Part shown: positions 10,919-23,603 of the stretch, piece by piece
Numbering within the stretch: position 1 is the stretch's first letter
Layout: every line of letters starts with the position of its first letter
Source: Hypoxylon rubiginosum
Taxonomy: Eukaryota; Ascomycota; Sordariomycetes; Xylariales; Hypoxylaceae
Assembly: GCA_902806565.1 (NCBI GenBank)
Contig: CADCXA010000031.1
Coordinates: forward strand, 1,922,001-1,986,000
Length of the DNA: 64,000 nucleotides
Reading direction: 5' to 3'
Notes under the pieces: generated by a model
What the model was told of the DNA's origin: nothing
Seen by the model: only the letters and a program-made list of their open reading frames with translations
Databases searched by the model: none
Translations under genes and position numbers: made by a program

Positions 10919-12003
10919 GATGATGGATGGATGTGTATATTGCTCTGACTTCTTCTGGCAGAGAGGATAGATATACTTGATAGATAAAGATCTTGATAGA
11001 TAAAAGAGTGAACAGTTCCTAATAATAGAAAGGAGTGTATATGCTAACTAGGTAAACTAGGTAAGTAAGGAATGGACGCCTGCGGCCTGCGGCTTTCGGG
11101 GAGAGGAGAAGGGAGTGAACAGTTCCAACGAGAACCGGAATATCGGTGCTGTACACCTAAGTTGTCATCCTGCAGAGAAGTATGTAGAATACGAGCAGCT
11201 GGGCTCGTGAAGAGTTATATACGTAGGGATGCCCCAATGGGGAGGGATACTTTAACTTACAAGAAACGTTACGAGCCTCCTGTTACTTAGTTACATCACG
11301 CTGTGGGCGATGGTATAGGCCGAATGTACGCATAGACATCCATGATGACCTGCCGCTTGTAGTCAAAGAGGATCTCTCCGCGGCCCTGAAACTAACCTCA
11401 TTGAGGGTGCTGCTGCAGGTAAGGCTTGCTCGCCTTGTTTCTGCTACGTAGTAAAGTTTATACGTGCCTCTACGCTAGACAAGGGCTTTATTTCCGAAGG
11501 ATCTTGCGGGAGTCAGGGGGGGGTGATCGGGGGTGATCTGGGGCTTGTTCCAAAATTGGAGAAAGAAGATGTACCGGGTGCTAGGATGTGTACATTTTAG
11601 CCCGCAGAACGTCCGTAGAAGCGCCTCTTCTCTAACACCCCATATACCCTACCTTCCCTTAATTACCAAATCCAATTTCCAAGCCTGTCAGCTAGCCAAT
11701 GAGAGGCCAGAGTTCCCTGAACGCCACAGGTACCCGTTTGAACGAACCACCCTACTCCAACGCCTACCATAGACGTTGCTTTTTCATTGGGAGCACACGC
11801 TATGATCACGAGTTTCGTGATAATAGAGATCACCCTTATACCATACTTCCAATACCAGTTCAGGGGTCACGCAAATCGACCTCGAAGCAACGCATTCATT
11901 CACTTGACCTTGTGCAATAACATGATTCGCTACTGAAATTACCTACCTAGGTAGGTATACATTGAAGTATTGAGGCCATTTCAAGGCCCAAGTCAGGACG
12001 GCT
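10919..12003. other. Intergenic, GH64 upstream region
   Basis: Contains the GH64 promoter side and a repeated TTGATAGATAAA-like stretch at about 10975-11005. At 11941-11956 lies the palindrome ACCTACCTAGGTAGGT, which recurs elsewhere in the window. No coding frame is supported. Confidence 0.4.
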
Positions 12004-12440
12004 TATATATATAGAACATTCCGGCTCCCTTGGGGCCATTTTGACTTCCAACAGGACCTATATTCGTGAACATTTGCTTTTTCTTTTCTTCAATCATAGA
12101 TTGAGTCGCCGCTTACTCTAACCCACAACCATGAACGCCTTGACCACCGCAACTATAGAGTCGACTACCTTACCTCCATTAAACCCTCTCGGCCGTACGT
12201 ATGACCGAGTAGTGCGCGTGATAGCAATTTTAGGAGCCCGGGCGCATCGAGAAAGATCTCAGATACTTAGTTTAGTATAGCCGGACGGCTTCTATGGTGG
12301 AGATGAAGGTGTCTAGCCGTGGGAGGTGCGCCTCATGACGACTCCATCAGCGGGTTGGAAGAGAAGAATTACTTACAGCTAGACCCGACCGATGCAAGGA
12401 GATTGTTACGTTGTATAAGAACTCTCAGCTAGGGCCCCCA
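12004..12440 (+). pseudogene. Orphan promoter and start of a decayed gene
   Basis: A TATA run at 12004-12013 is followed by a CT-rich leader (TTTTTCTTTTCTTC around 12080) and an ATG at 12131 in the fungal-like context ACAACCATGA. The frame runs MNALTTATIESTTLPPLNPL and meets a GTACGT donor-like site at about 12195. Read without splicing it stops after about 50 codons. Farther on, islands such as GGDEGV and LEEKNYLQLDPTDARRLL (about 12350-12410) look protein-like but are separated by stops and frame changes. The latter resembles the segment before TM1 in fungal MFS carriers, which is only a hint. I take this as a gene start whose body has decayed. A real short or multi-exon gene is possible. 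Confidence 0.3.
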
Positions 12441-15065
12441 TGACCTCGGCAGTGACCACGCCACGGTCCGGCTTATGAGGACCCATAACCCCCGAGGCCC
12501 GGTATAGTCGGGAGCGCTTCTCCCATCTTAGGTCTTATGCGCCGCCGCCACATGTCTGCGCCTCCGATTAGCATCATGGCCCCAGCATCGTAAGGGTTCG
12601 ATAATGTTACTCGCATCGTCGATCTTTGAACTAATAAGGTATTCCTCACCAACAGCATCGGCATAATTCTTGAATCGTGCCCCCCTGACGCCGGATGAAG
12701 AAAACATCCATACCCTTACCTCCTCCACCTTGCTATATATAGACACCGAGAAGGAGCCGCTTTGACACACCCCATCTGATATATCATCCACCGGGTGTGT
12801 GCACTACAAGGCTGTATACTTGCGTGCGATATGTAATGTTCGTAAGAGCGAGGTTAATTCGATTTGCTTATCCGAAACATACCAAGGCACCAACAAGTTG
12901 GCGGCGAGTGTCCATGCGGGAGTCCATTCGCTCAAGCCAGATATTGTCGGATATTTGGCACTGTCCTTAATAAAATTATAGATGTAAGATGCTAGGTTTT
13001 GGATATTTGTTTGAGAGCTGGAACGAGTAGGAGAGCCGAAGCCACAACACGTGATATAGTGATCGCCCAAGTTTATGTGTTCTTCAGCAAAGGGAGACAT
13101 GTGAATGGGTAGGCAGATAAAATAACCGTCAGAACTGTAAGAAGAAAATGCCTTGCCAATGCGAGCCATGCTTGCAGTTCTGCCCCTTGTGCAGCCCTTG
13201 GCTCGCTTGGTGTCCCAGTGGCGTTATTTTCTCCGTCGTGCCCCATCTCCAACGCTACCCTGTTATTGTTCCTGCAGGCCCCGTCTTTGCTACCTACCTG
13301 ATCGAGCCTATCAAAAAGGAAACCCGCATCATTTCGACTGCACCGTCCCAGCCGCGATGAGACATTCTTTAATTAAGGTTACCCAAGCACTCACCTGTCA
13401 GAGCTCTCCATACACACACCCACTCGCCCAGGCAGAACATACCGAGTGGTTAGCTGTTGCATAGCGGTGGAGATCCGGGGTGGTGGGAACCAGGAGCATG
13501 GTCCGGGGTACGGAGCTTACGCTATCGGCGGGTATACGACGCCAATCACCGATCTATGCGTTCCTCTCAGCTGTCAGCTTGAAACGGGTTTGTTTCAACG
13601 GGGGTGAGACATCGGAATCGCCCGAATATGCAACATTACCTTATGAGCCAGCTCTAAGCCTTAAATCACATGCCAGTCATGTCTCGCTTCAGCTGCTAGT
13701 ACCTTGGAGTCTAGCAGTTTGGTTCACTGATAGAACTAGTGCTTACTCGATCGCAATCCATCGCCGGTAGATAACTGCATTTTCTGTGTCATCTAGGACC
13801 GATCATCAGCTTTTTTAAGAGAAAAAGACAACGATCTCACCTACTCACATGCATATCGCGACTTTATAACATTCAATAGCGACAAGTTTGAAGCTCCTTG
13901 CGCATGATAGGAAGTAGTAGGCAAGAACTTCAACATCTTACAGTAGACTAACTTATTTGTCGCGGACTTGATGAGCAAACACCGGTAGCAGTAGCAATAG
14001 TTGCTTCAATGGAGTTTATCGAAAAAGAACCGATTCCCTCTTCTAGCCAGTGAGGCAAATGCTCGTCCAGATCCATACATAACTCATTGCTCAGCCCAAA
14101 AAGTTCATACGATCCAAGTTAAGAAGCTGTCTTCAAGAGCCGTAGGAACTGGAGGATTTCTACCACATAACCTTAATAGGGACTAATGCAAGTCTATCTA
14201 CAAAAAGATTTGCATCCTGTGAGAACCTCGTCAGCTATAAGTGGTTCTATTAGACTATCAAAGATCGAGTAATTTGTGTCTCTCAACCGTCGTGCAACTA
14301 TACGAAGCTGTCACTTTACGCTACACGTTCGACTTATCTATAGCACGAACCTGTAACTCCGTAGTCCATTGTAAGAAAGGGTTTGTGTCACGATGAAATC
14401 CTAAAAATGCAAAAGCAATAATGTTGTTGCGCGAGGAGCTCTCAGCTCAACGGTTAAGAACCCCCTCACCCGGGCTAAGAAGCCGAAGACCCTTCCTCGA
14501 GAATCGGGGGCAGATCCATGGCAGCTTGGTCAACGTTGTAACGTCACATGGATCGACAAACAAGTACCTACGTATATTTTCTAGTCAAAATGGACCCAAC
14601 GAGGTAGAAGTGATTCCAATCGACAGACGGTCGTCCCTAAAATAAATAGAAATGGTAGATTAGGACGTACCTTAAGCACCTATTTGTAATTTCGACTTGC
14701 TGTAAATCAATCTAGGCTGTAAGGACCCTTTTAGAGGCACACAAGGTTAAGTGCTTCCATGGAACAAGAGTCAATGCTTGAAATATTGGTATTGTATTGT
14801 GAGCTAGATTTCCCCCTAGCTTTTCAATTAAACACATCTAAAGCTCCCAATGTAAACGGAAAACAGGTAAAAAAAAAAGCCCCTATGAAATTCGTAAGAT
14901 CCTGAACGCATTATTACATGACACCGCCACTCCTTAATGAAAAAGAGCCCAAGTCCAAAGCCGGGACCAAAAAAAGCTATAAAACCACCCCTTTTTTAAT
15001 CTTTCAGATCGATCTAACCCAATCTTTCCTTCTTAAATCTAAACGAGGCGCAGCTGGTGCAGCTT
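12441..15065. other. Long gene-poor stretch
   Basis: Open frames exist (121 codons on minus at 13169-12804, about 100 codons on plus at 13153-13464 and 13480-13770). They overlap on both strands, show no known motif, and their composition shifts within the frame. I do not call them. Poly-A-rich tracts near 14860-14880 and 14970 lie in the 3' flank of the phosphoketolase gene. Confidence 0.4.
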
Positions 15066-17559
15066 CTATTTGATGTACTTCTGGGGCCACGACCAGTCGC
15101 TCAGGAACTGGGGGTCGACGCCGTTCTCGAAAGAGAAAGCGGCGGCGGCGACCTGCTGGCTCTTGAGGGCGTCGCGGGCGGCGGCGCCGCGGTTGCCGAG
15201 CTGGGGCATGCGGTCGATGGCGTCCATGGCCAGGCTGAAGCGGTCGGTCTGGTTGCGGATGGCTAGCTCGAGGGGCGTGTCGATGTTGCCCTTCTCCTTG
15301 TAGCCGCGCACGTGGATGTTGGCATTGCCGGGCCGCTTGTACGTCAGCCTGTGCACGAGCCACGGGTACGAGTGGAAGTTGAAGATGATGGGCTTGTTGG
15401 CCGTGAACAGCGCCGTCCACTCGGCGTCCGTCAGGCCGTGCGGGTGGTCCGTGTGGTGGATCAGCTTGAATAGGTCCACCACGTTCACGCACCGGATCTT
15501 CATGTCTGGGAAGTGCTGCAGCAGCAGGTCGATGGCTGCTAGTGACTCGCTCGTCGACACGTCGCCGCAGCTGGCCATGACTACGTCGGGCTCCTCGCCC
15601 ACGTCCGTAGAGAACTGGGGCCAGATACCGATGCCCTTGGTGCAGTGCTCGACGGCTTGTTCCATCGTCAGGTACTGGATGTGGGGCTGCTTGTCGGCCA
15701 CAACAACGTTGACGTAGTTTTGTGATCGGAAGCAGTGGTCCATGACCGAGAGGAGACAATTTCCATCAGGCGGGAGGTAGATACGGACGACTTCGGGACT
15801 CTTGTTGCAGATGACGTCGAGGAAACCAGGATCTTGATGCGTAAAACCGTTGTGGTCTTGTCGCCAGACGACGGCAGTCAAGAGAATGTTCAGAGAGGGA
15901 ACCTTGGCACGCCACTCTACCTCCAAGCACTTCTCGATCCATTTGCAGTGCTATATAAGTGTTAGTGACTATAAGTAAGACATTATGGGTTTAGTAACGT
16001 ACCTGGTTAACCATGGAGTCGATAACATGGATGAAAGGCTCGTAGCTGTTAAGCATGCCGTGCCTGCCGCTAAGGATGTAGCCTTCGAGCCAACCCTCAC
16101 AAGTGTGCTCGGACAGGATCTCCATGACTCTTCCGAAGGGAGACAGGTTACCGCCATCCTCATCCTCTTCAAAGTACTCACCCATCCAAACCTTCTTGCC
16201 GGCTTCGTACACAGCCCCTAGTTTGTTGGACTCGGTCTCGTCGGGGCCCATGAGACGGAAGGTGTGGGGGTTGTTCTTGACAATGTCACGGAGGAACGTG
16301 GCGAAGTTGGACATGCTAGCTTCCACGGTGGCGCCAGCCTTGTCCACCTTGATGGAATAATCTCTGAAGTTGGGCATTTTGAGCGGCTTTGAGAGTACTC
16401 CGCCGTTGGCAACGGGATTAGCACTCATGCGCCTGTTGCCAGTGGGGCAAAGCGCCTTTAGTTCGGCCGAGATGTGTCCCTCTTTGCCGAAGAGGCGCTC
16501 AGGTTCGTAGCCGCGCATCCATTCTTCTAGCGTCTTTAGATCGGCCGGGTTTGTCGTGGTACCTGTAATGGGTACCTGATGGGCACGCCAGAAGCCTCCT
16601 AGGTAGTGGCCATTCACTTTGCGTGGTGCGGTCCAACCCTTCGGCGTGCGTAGGATAACCATGGGCCACCGCGGGCGGAAGGGCTTGCCGGAGTCGCGTG
16701 CCTCTTTCTGATATTTGCGGATTTCCTGAACACAGTGCTCAAGCGTGGCAGCCATCGCCTGGTGCATCGTCTCGAGGTCATCGCCTTCCACGAAGTACGG
16801 CTGCCATCCATAGCCGAGGAACAACTGCTCAAGCTCCTTGTGTGAAATACGAGCAAGCACAGTGGGGTTGTTAATCTTGTACCCGTTCAGGTGCAGCACC
16901 GGAAGGACTGCACCATCACAAATTGGGTTTAAGAACTTGGTGCTGTGCCACGCAGTCGCGAGCGGGCCGGTCTCGGCTTCACCATCACCAACCATGGTCA
17001 AGGTGATAAGGTCAGGGTTGTCGAATACAGTACCGAAAGCATGTGAGATGGAATAACCCAGCTCACCACCTTCGTGGAGACTGCCGGGAGTCTCAGGCGT
17101 GGCGTGCGACCCCACGCCTCCTGGGAAACTGAACTGCTTGAAGAAGATTTGCATACCGGTGGGATCTTCCGTCTTCTCGGGGTAGACCTCGGAGTAAGTG
17201 CCTTCGAGATAGGCCTGGGAGATAACAGCGGGGGCACCGTGGCCCGGGCCGGAGACGAAGAGAGCATCGATATCATACTTCTTGATTAATCGGTTGAAGT
17301 GCATATATGTGAAGATTTGGCCGGGGGCAGATCCGAAGTGGCCTAGCTGCCGGGCCTTGATGTGCTCAACCTTCAACGGTTCTCGCAGCAGAGGGTTCTC
17401 CTTGAGGTAGATCATACCCAGACTGAGATATAAGCTGGCTTTGAAGAAATCGGTGTACTTTTCGACCTCTTCTTTGGTTAGCGGCTCGCCCTGTACGGTG
17501 GAGCGGGCCTTGCCGAATGCCCGAATCGACTCGAGCTCGGTCTTGTGTGTTTCCGTCAT
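15066..17559 (-). CDS. xpkA: Xylulose-5-P/fructose-6-P phosphoketolase
   Basis: Exons 17559-16003 and 15950-15066 join in phase 0 (GTACGT donor, ATATAG acceptor, 52-nt intron) to give about 813 residues, the normal size. Thiamine-diphosphate enzyme hallmarks are all present: GHFGSAPGQIFTYMHFNR (about 75), VSGPGHGAPAVISQAYLEGT (about 102) and FPGGVGSHATPETPGSLHEG. The ThDP/Mg motif GDGEAETGPLATAWH (about 184) is followed by HLNGYKINNPT. Exon 2 carries RQDHNGFTHQDPGFLD and PPDGNCLLSVMDHCF. Family knowledge: the enzyme cleaves xylulose 5-phosphate (and often fructose 6-phosphate) with phosphate to acetyl phosphate plus glyceraldehyde 3-phosphate or erythrose 4-phosphate, giving a cytosolic acetyl-unit route via acetate kinase. 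No acetate kinase lies nearby. The start could be 17 codons upstream at 17610; I prefer 17559 because MTETHKTE begins the conserved part. Confidence 0.95.
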
Positions 17560-18140
17560 GTTGAGTTGTGTATTCCGACTTGTATTGTTAGGAAGGGTCG
17601 GAGTTAACAAGAGAGTATATAATATTAATATGAACTTGAGTCTCAGTCGTCAAGACTTCTGAGGAACTCAAGATATGGGTAGGTGTATATAGGTGTTTGT
17701 ATTATGTGTAAGATGGTGTCGTCAAAAGACTTTGGAGTTATGATGATCTACTAGTGGGATAAGAGTTGATGAATGCTGACGACAACAGCTACTTATACGA
17801 AAAGAACATATCAACGTCAAGTTCCGCTAAACTACCTACCTAGGTAGGTTACGACTCTAGGGTGGCACTTGGGTCGGGCAGGGTAAAGCTACGTCCCAAT
17901 GTCTGCAGCAGTCGCATGTCTGGTTCGTTCATGTGAGTGATTCTGCGTAGATTGACACATGTGCCCTACCTGGGTACGACCATTGGGCTCGCAGGCTCGG
18001 TGGGAAGCGATTCCAAAGGGCCGGGTATGCAGGCCGAGGCGCCGTTAAGCGAAGAGCCAGAACAACGTGCAAGTATGACATTATAGCGTGGTCATAGCCT
18101 GATGGATGGTTCAGTGATCCGGTTATGGGAGGCAGTAAGA

Positions 18141-18190
18141 GGGCCATGGAGGGCCATGGAGGGCCATGGAGGGCCATGGAGGGCCATAGG
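18141..18190. repeat. Decamer tandem repeat
   Basis: Four exact copies of GGGCCATGGA followed by a degenerate fifth (GGGCCATAGG). Each unit contains an NcoI-type CCATGG palindrome. The period of 10 is not a multiple of 3, so it is unlikely to be coding. It lies in the long gap upstream of phosphoketolase. Confidence 0.9.
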
Positions 18191-18493
18191 AGGCTAGAGT
18201 CGAGGCTGACGGGCATATTCGACAGCGGGATACGGCATGTAAGTGGTCGGAATAGGTGGGAATTGGAGGAAATGGGAGGGAATGGGACCACGGTGGGCTG
18301 ATTTTCTGTAGCCAGTGCACGGAATGCAGCTATGTATGTTCTACGTCATGCAATTCTCGAGTCTCGAGTACCCCTTCGGACCATCCGATTTATGCATAAT
18401 TGCTTATCGATTAGATCCTTCCAGACGTCCGACTCTAGGCCCTAGGGAAGCCCCATCTAATCAGCGATTCAGGTGTCTTTACCTGGCAGCCTG

Positions 18494-18569
18494 GAGAAAA
18501 AGGGGAACAGCCAGATAGCGCAGATAGGAATCGAACCTAACACCCCTCATGTATAAGATACATTCCAGT
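18494..18569 (-). repeat. tRNA-like 3' module, copy A
   Basis: On the minus strand this reads a small hairpin (ATGTAT-CTT-ATACAT), then GGGGTGTTAGGTTCGATTCC, whose GGTTCGATTCC matches the Pol III B box and T-arm, then GCGCTATCTGGC and a terminator-like TTTTT. Two near-identical copies lie 24 kb away at 42377-42450 and 42607-42680. There is no matching 5' half (A box), so it is not a working tRNA gene. It is best read as a dispersed tRNA-derived repeat fragment. Confidence 0.6.
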
Positions 18570-20679
18570 CCTGGGTACGCAGGAACCACACTAGAGTCTA
18601 GATAGGTAGTACAGGTAGTAACCTTGCGCAACCCATTCCTACAATTCGATCTAGATTGCCATCCTCCCGTCGTATCTGCGTCTACGGCACGCACGTGTAT
18701 GGAGACCCTTATTTTCTGCGAATGTCAGTCGACTTTTCATGAGCTGATCAGGTTTTTCACGATTGGCAATCAGCCGGATTGGCACTTTATGAATGCCCAT
18801 TTTCCTGTTCCAAACCCCGGCCGTAGGAGATCTGCGGCCTTCTTGTTGGCTTCTAGATTGGATCTGGCCAAGAGAGAAAAAAAAAAAAAGATAAGCCCTT
18901 CTGTTCGATTTCTAAAGCGATGAAAATGGTCGCGGGCCGAATACCAACAGTTCGACAAGCGTTGAAACAAAAAGGGCGTCGACGAGCGATCCAACATACG
19001 ACCCGAGGAAAAAACTGAGTATGGCATCTCGTGTTGAGCGACTGTTGAGCGACGGATACCGCTAGTTCTGCTAAAATCCCCTGCTCCCGTGGATATTTCA
19101 AATTTTCTTTAGTGGCACGTTGACATTCAGTGCGAAATTCTTTTGGGAGCTCGAGATTTCCATATCTTGCGGTCTGTGACTACTTGTCGCTGAGGAGAAA
19201 AATGAACTTTCCTTTACTTTACCAATGAGACCCAATTCTTGAGTGCAGCAGGCATTCTTCCTAGAGAGAGGAACCTGCGGCGATCGTATTAGGAACCTTG
19301 GACGAATGGACGAATGATAGGATTTCCCCGTCGCACGAATGACCCCTGAAATTGCAGTTCTACTTACCTCATAGGAGCGTCGCGCAGGCGGCCGGCACCG
19401 CCAACGCCAACGCCGACTTCCTCAGTTCCGACAGAGCGCGAACCATCGAACCCTCATCGGTAAAATCGGCGAGCGATCGAAGGCAAGCGACCGAAAGCGA
19501 ACGTACCTGAAGAATAGGCACCAATCCTATTCTCACGAATGCCCAGGTGCTTTCTCGTCCCTACCACGATGTTCTCTCGTTCCTCTCGACGATCTCCAGC
19601 GCGCAGCAACATAGCAACGTGAGAGTGGAAGCGCTCGCCTGTCAAAGTAGGGTGTGAATTCTACTGCTGTATACGATTCGCACGGTGTCGACTGAACCAA
19701 CGAGTCAGCGAGCCAGCCAGAGATCCGAGATCTGATAACTGTATGGAGCACTGCTAGGGAACAGGCTTTCATTGGCTACCAGGCTGCATTATTCCAAAAA
19801 TGTGGGAGGCGTGAGACTTTTGAGACTCGCGAGCCCACGATATACCTACTTGCGAACCTCAAAATTTAAGAATTGCAAAAACAGGTGATATATAACACTT
19901 TGGATATATTTGATCTAGGACAGGAATTTCGAGGCCATGGGAAATCTAGAATTTGCAGAGGCGTTGTGAGTCGACAAAAAATATTTTGGCGATACGATGC
20001 GAATTCCCATAACGGGGGTAGGTAGCGGAGAATGTCTCAAAACCCACACCACGCGATGAATCTCTAGTGTGAGACAGCGATGCGATCAAGTATGAGACAA
20101 AGACGTCAAAAGTTACTCTGAGATACCGCCATGGTCAATAGCGTCATGAGTCAATAGGACTATATGCGATAGATTTACTGAGTTTCCAGGCGTAGGCCCG
20201 AATTCTGCTGTCAAGACAAGTATTCTTAGTATTATCACGATGCAGATCAGGTGATGCGATAAGGAAGTTATTGCGCAAGTAGCTCTAAACTCATCGACGG
20301 CCACCTACTACTATCGGGTTGACATCAACTGTGACACCATGCATACTTCACAGCTTGAGTTACTACTAACATTACGTTACATGCTCTCTAATGTTTACTT
20401 TGAGTTGATGGTATCTAATGAAAGCAAAGAATCCATTTTCGCCGGTGATAATTCTACTCTCTAAAGCAACCCGGAACACCGGCTTGAACTTATCCGCATA
20501 GTCCCATTGTTAGATTTGGCATCAGTGACAAAGCACGATATTATAAAGTCAAGCAAAGGGCAAATTTCACCAGAAGATTATCTCTTTTCAGTACCAAGGA
20601 GGTGGTAAGTGCTATAGAACTAGATCATAAGGTGCAACTAGTTTTCTGTATTGCGGGTGAGAGTTAGTCTCTCCCTTTT

Positions 20680-22828
20680 CTAGTCCTTGAACTGGACTCC
20701 AGTTTGGATAAGAACCGGATCCTCCCCAGACGAACTCTCAGCGTCCCCTACCCTATTTTCGTCTTCCTTAGACTTTTTAATCCTGCGAATTATTTATTAG
20801 CAGGGGAGACAATGATAAAATGATATAGTGGCACTAAAACGAAACAAACTGGAACACTCACTCTTTGCGGTGCATAAGTATCGCAGTAATAAATCCCGCC
20901 CATAGTAGGATATGGAAGACTAATGCGACTGGCCACCCGATACGCCACCTGGGGGCACCGTTGGGACCGACAGTGGGAAACAGAACGAGAGGCGTCCACA
21001 CGTAAAATGAATAACCAAAAGTCATCATAGCACCCTGATGAGTTTGTTAGTCATATATTAGCCTCAACTATAAAGTAATAAAACAGTGGCAGAGTGGAAA
21101 ATGCTTACCAAGATGAGCGCCCTTTCTTCCGAGTCCCCCTTCACGACCGTATTGACTGTCGAGTATAGAATTGGGCTTAAGCACCCAGACATACCGAAGA
21201 GATACCAAGCGACGAATCTATGTTTCGGATTAGCACAAGAGCGCGACACGAAGTCGAGCGATACTCGGGATGGTAGAGTGGGAAGTTCATACTTCAGTGG
21301 CTTTGGAATATTCCAAATAATCATGCATATAGCTGAGAACACGAGGCAACTCGTAGCGCCCGTGTAGACTGTCCACGAAGGGTAAATAGCAGCCAAGGTG
21401 GTGCCTAGCCAGGATGCCACAATATTGATCGCGTAGGTGACGGTGGGTAGTTGGTTAATTTGGACCACTGAAAAGCCTTCCTCTTTCAACCAGAGATTCA
21501 TATATGAATCCGGGTACCCAGCGATAATCATACAGCTATTCCAGTAAGGAATAATTAGTTTCTAAGCAAAACCTATAACAAAGGGGAGTAATGACGAATA
21601 GGTAACTCACATGTAACAGAATACGAATACCCATATGTGCCAACGTTTGAGGCTGCGCTTGAAGACATCAAGATCCAACTTCCCTGGCTTCCGTATCTTA
21701 GCCTTTTCCAACCTTGCCTTCGCGAGCGCGGTGTCTTCTGGGGTAAAGAAGAACGGCCTAGGGGAATCTGGGACTCCTGGGAAGACAATAAAGCCAATCA
21801 GAGCGACCGGGATCGTGAATATGCCGTCAATTATAAATAGCCATCTTTAGTGAGTGGATTATTGTTAGTGTAGTTGATCAAGGTAGACAAGCGAATACTT
21901 CTGGTCTTACCTCCAGCCGGGCATCCCTCCCACGCCTGAGAGATGGGTGTACGCAGCGGCCTGTAAGTAACCGCTGACCATGGTACCGAGGGGGTTGCAT
22001 ATGAACCACGTCCCAGCTCGTTTGAACAGCTCTGGCCCGCTATACCAAGATCCTAGTTCTCCTTGTCAGTTGCAACTTGTACAATCTGGGGAGAGCAATG
22101 ACTAACCTAGGATGAAGTGCGTCCCTGCGAAGACCGGTGCCTCCAACATACCGACGAGAAAACGGCATGCATAGAGTTGGTGGACATTCGTCACGCGGCT
22201 TTGAGCGAACGTGCAAATTCCCCAGAGGATTTCAAGAGACGGCAGTAACCAGCGAGATCTGTGGACGTATTAGTTTGGCTAGTCATTCCTCAATCTGAAG
22301 CCCGCCAACTAATACTCACAGTCGAGGCCGCGACATGAGTAGCATGCCGGGTATTTGAAAGACGACATAAGCTACATAGTAGCAGACGTTGAAGTAATTC
22401 AGTTCATTTCCGTATAACCCGAAGTCCTCTTTGAGGCCACTGACATACGCATTGCTGATGTTCGTTTGGTCTTTAAAAGCATTCGTTGGTTAGCTCCTGC
22501 TACAAGAACAGCGATTCAAAGAAACTACTAGACTTGCCTAGGAACTTGACGAAAACTAATATCAGTTAGCAGATCAGGTCTCTTTGCATTTGGGCTATAT
22601 GCACTCACAGCATAGACAGGCAAATATCAGAATAGACAAGTCAAGTTTGAATAGGAGTCTGCGATTGAACATTCGTTAGTATACACGCTCGCGTTTGATC
22701 TGTATTCCTATATTCATAGGAATTACTTACTTTCTCTCAGCTGCCGGGTAGTGGGATGGGTACCAATTGAAGATCTCTTTTATGAGACCGTAAAACGAAC
22801 TGCCCGGGTTGGCTTTGATAGTCGCCAT
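20680..22828 (-). CDS. Dal5-family MFS transporter
   Basis: Eleven exons rebuilt on phase: 22828-22731, 22658-22609, 22555-22538, 22470-22320, 22258-22107, 22052-21911, 21844-21611, 21535-21293, 21217-21109, 21034-20862 and 20782-20680. Together they give about 490 residues with consistent codon phase. After a cytosolic N-terminus comes TM1 ([10 protein letters not shown]). The Dal5 signature [19 protein letters not shown] (about 54) sits just after it, then [40 protein letters not shown] and the loop-6 [17 protein letters not shown]. Six more hydrophobic segments and a charged tail follow. Family knowledge: Dal5/anion:cation symporters import allantoate, nicotinate, pantothenate and other small organic anions. 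The substrate is not predictable here. Exon 3 is only 18 nt and its following intron starts with GC (AG|GCAAGT). The gene is divergent from the 2OG oxygenase (775 bases between starts). Confidence 0.9.
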
Positions 22829-23603
22829 GATGTCTTTCTGAGAAGAACACGAAGAGCTTCACCCTTGAGTAACATCAGCAGCTGGGTAACGAGCCAACAG
22901 TCTTTAGAAGTATTACATTTACACGTAACGTATTTGACTTCAATTATGGTGCAATTTCTGGCATCTAAGCTAACACGATAACAATACGATTTAACACCAG
23001 GGTTTTTTTCTTAATCCATAATTATTCCTAAGGAGATTTATGGAAATCTGGTGTTGAATCTTGCTTTAGTTTATCGGATTATCTATTGTGTAATCTCATA
23101 GTGTTACATTACCCACATTGGGGGTTCCGATGATGTGCGATGGCGTGCTCCTCTGAAGGTCGAGGCGTGCGGAGTTGCAGGCATATTTATATCTACCTCT
23201 GACACCCAATGCCACCTTGCTCTGTAAGCCCACGCGTCGACCGCGGCATCCCCGCATACACCATATCGGCTCCAAGTTGCGCAATACTATTACATGTTTC
23301 CATTGGCAGACGTTGCGGAGTTATAGTCTATCGATAGAGCTCGTAACCCCCCTTTCAGATTCAGTTGCATGAAAGCTTCTATCTACCCAGGCTAGCTTGG
23401 AGGAGCTCGAGGTATCTTATGAAGGGTATGAATAATAGATATTATATTCAAAATCCGTCGACACTCAACTAGTAGTAACGAAAAGTATAATATGTGACTA
23501 GGTACGCCCCTCAATTGGCTTCTCTGCACGCCTTGTAGGTAGTTCGCTAAGACCGACAGACACTATTACTAGAAAACGATAGACTCCTCAACTATTCTTC
23601 AGC
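22829..23603. promoter_or_regulatory. Divergent promoter region, MFS and 2OG oxygenase
   Basis: 775 bases between the two start codons, with no coding frame supported. The genes fire away from each other, so shared upstream control is possible, but I see no clear paired operator. Confidence 0.4.

Larger units (their letters stand above)
17560..20679. other. Long intergenic region
   Basis: About 3.1 kb without a supportable gene. It holds the phosphoketolase promoter side, the palindrome ACCTACCTAGGTAGGT at 17834-17849, a decamer tandem repeat at 18141-18190 and a tRNA-like 3' module at 18494-18569. A 13-A run lies near 18878-18890. The rest shows nothing. Confidence 0.45.

Noticed and set aside
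12804..13169. 121-codon minus-strand frame as a gene
   Set aside because: No family resemblance, no splice partners, and flanked by gene-free DNA; not enough to call.
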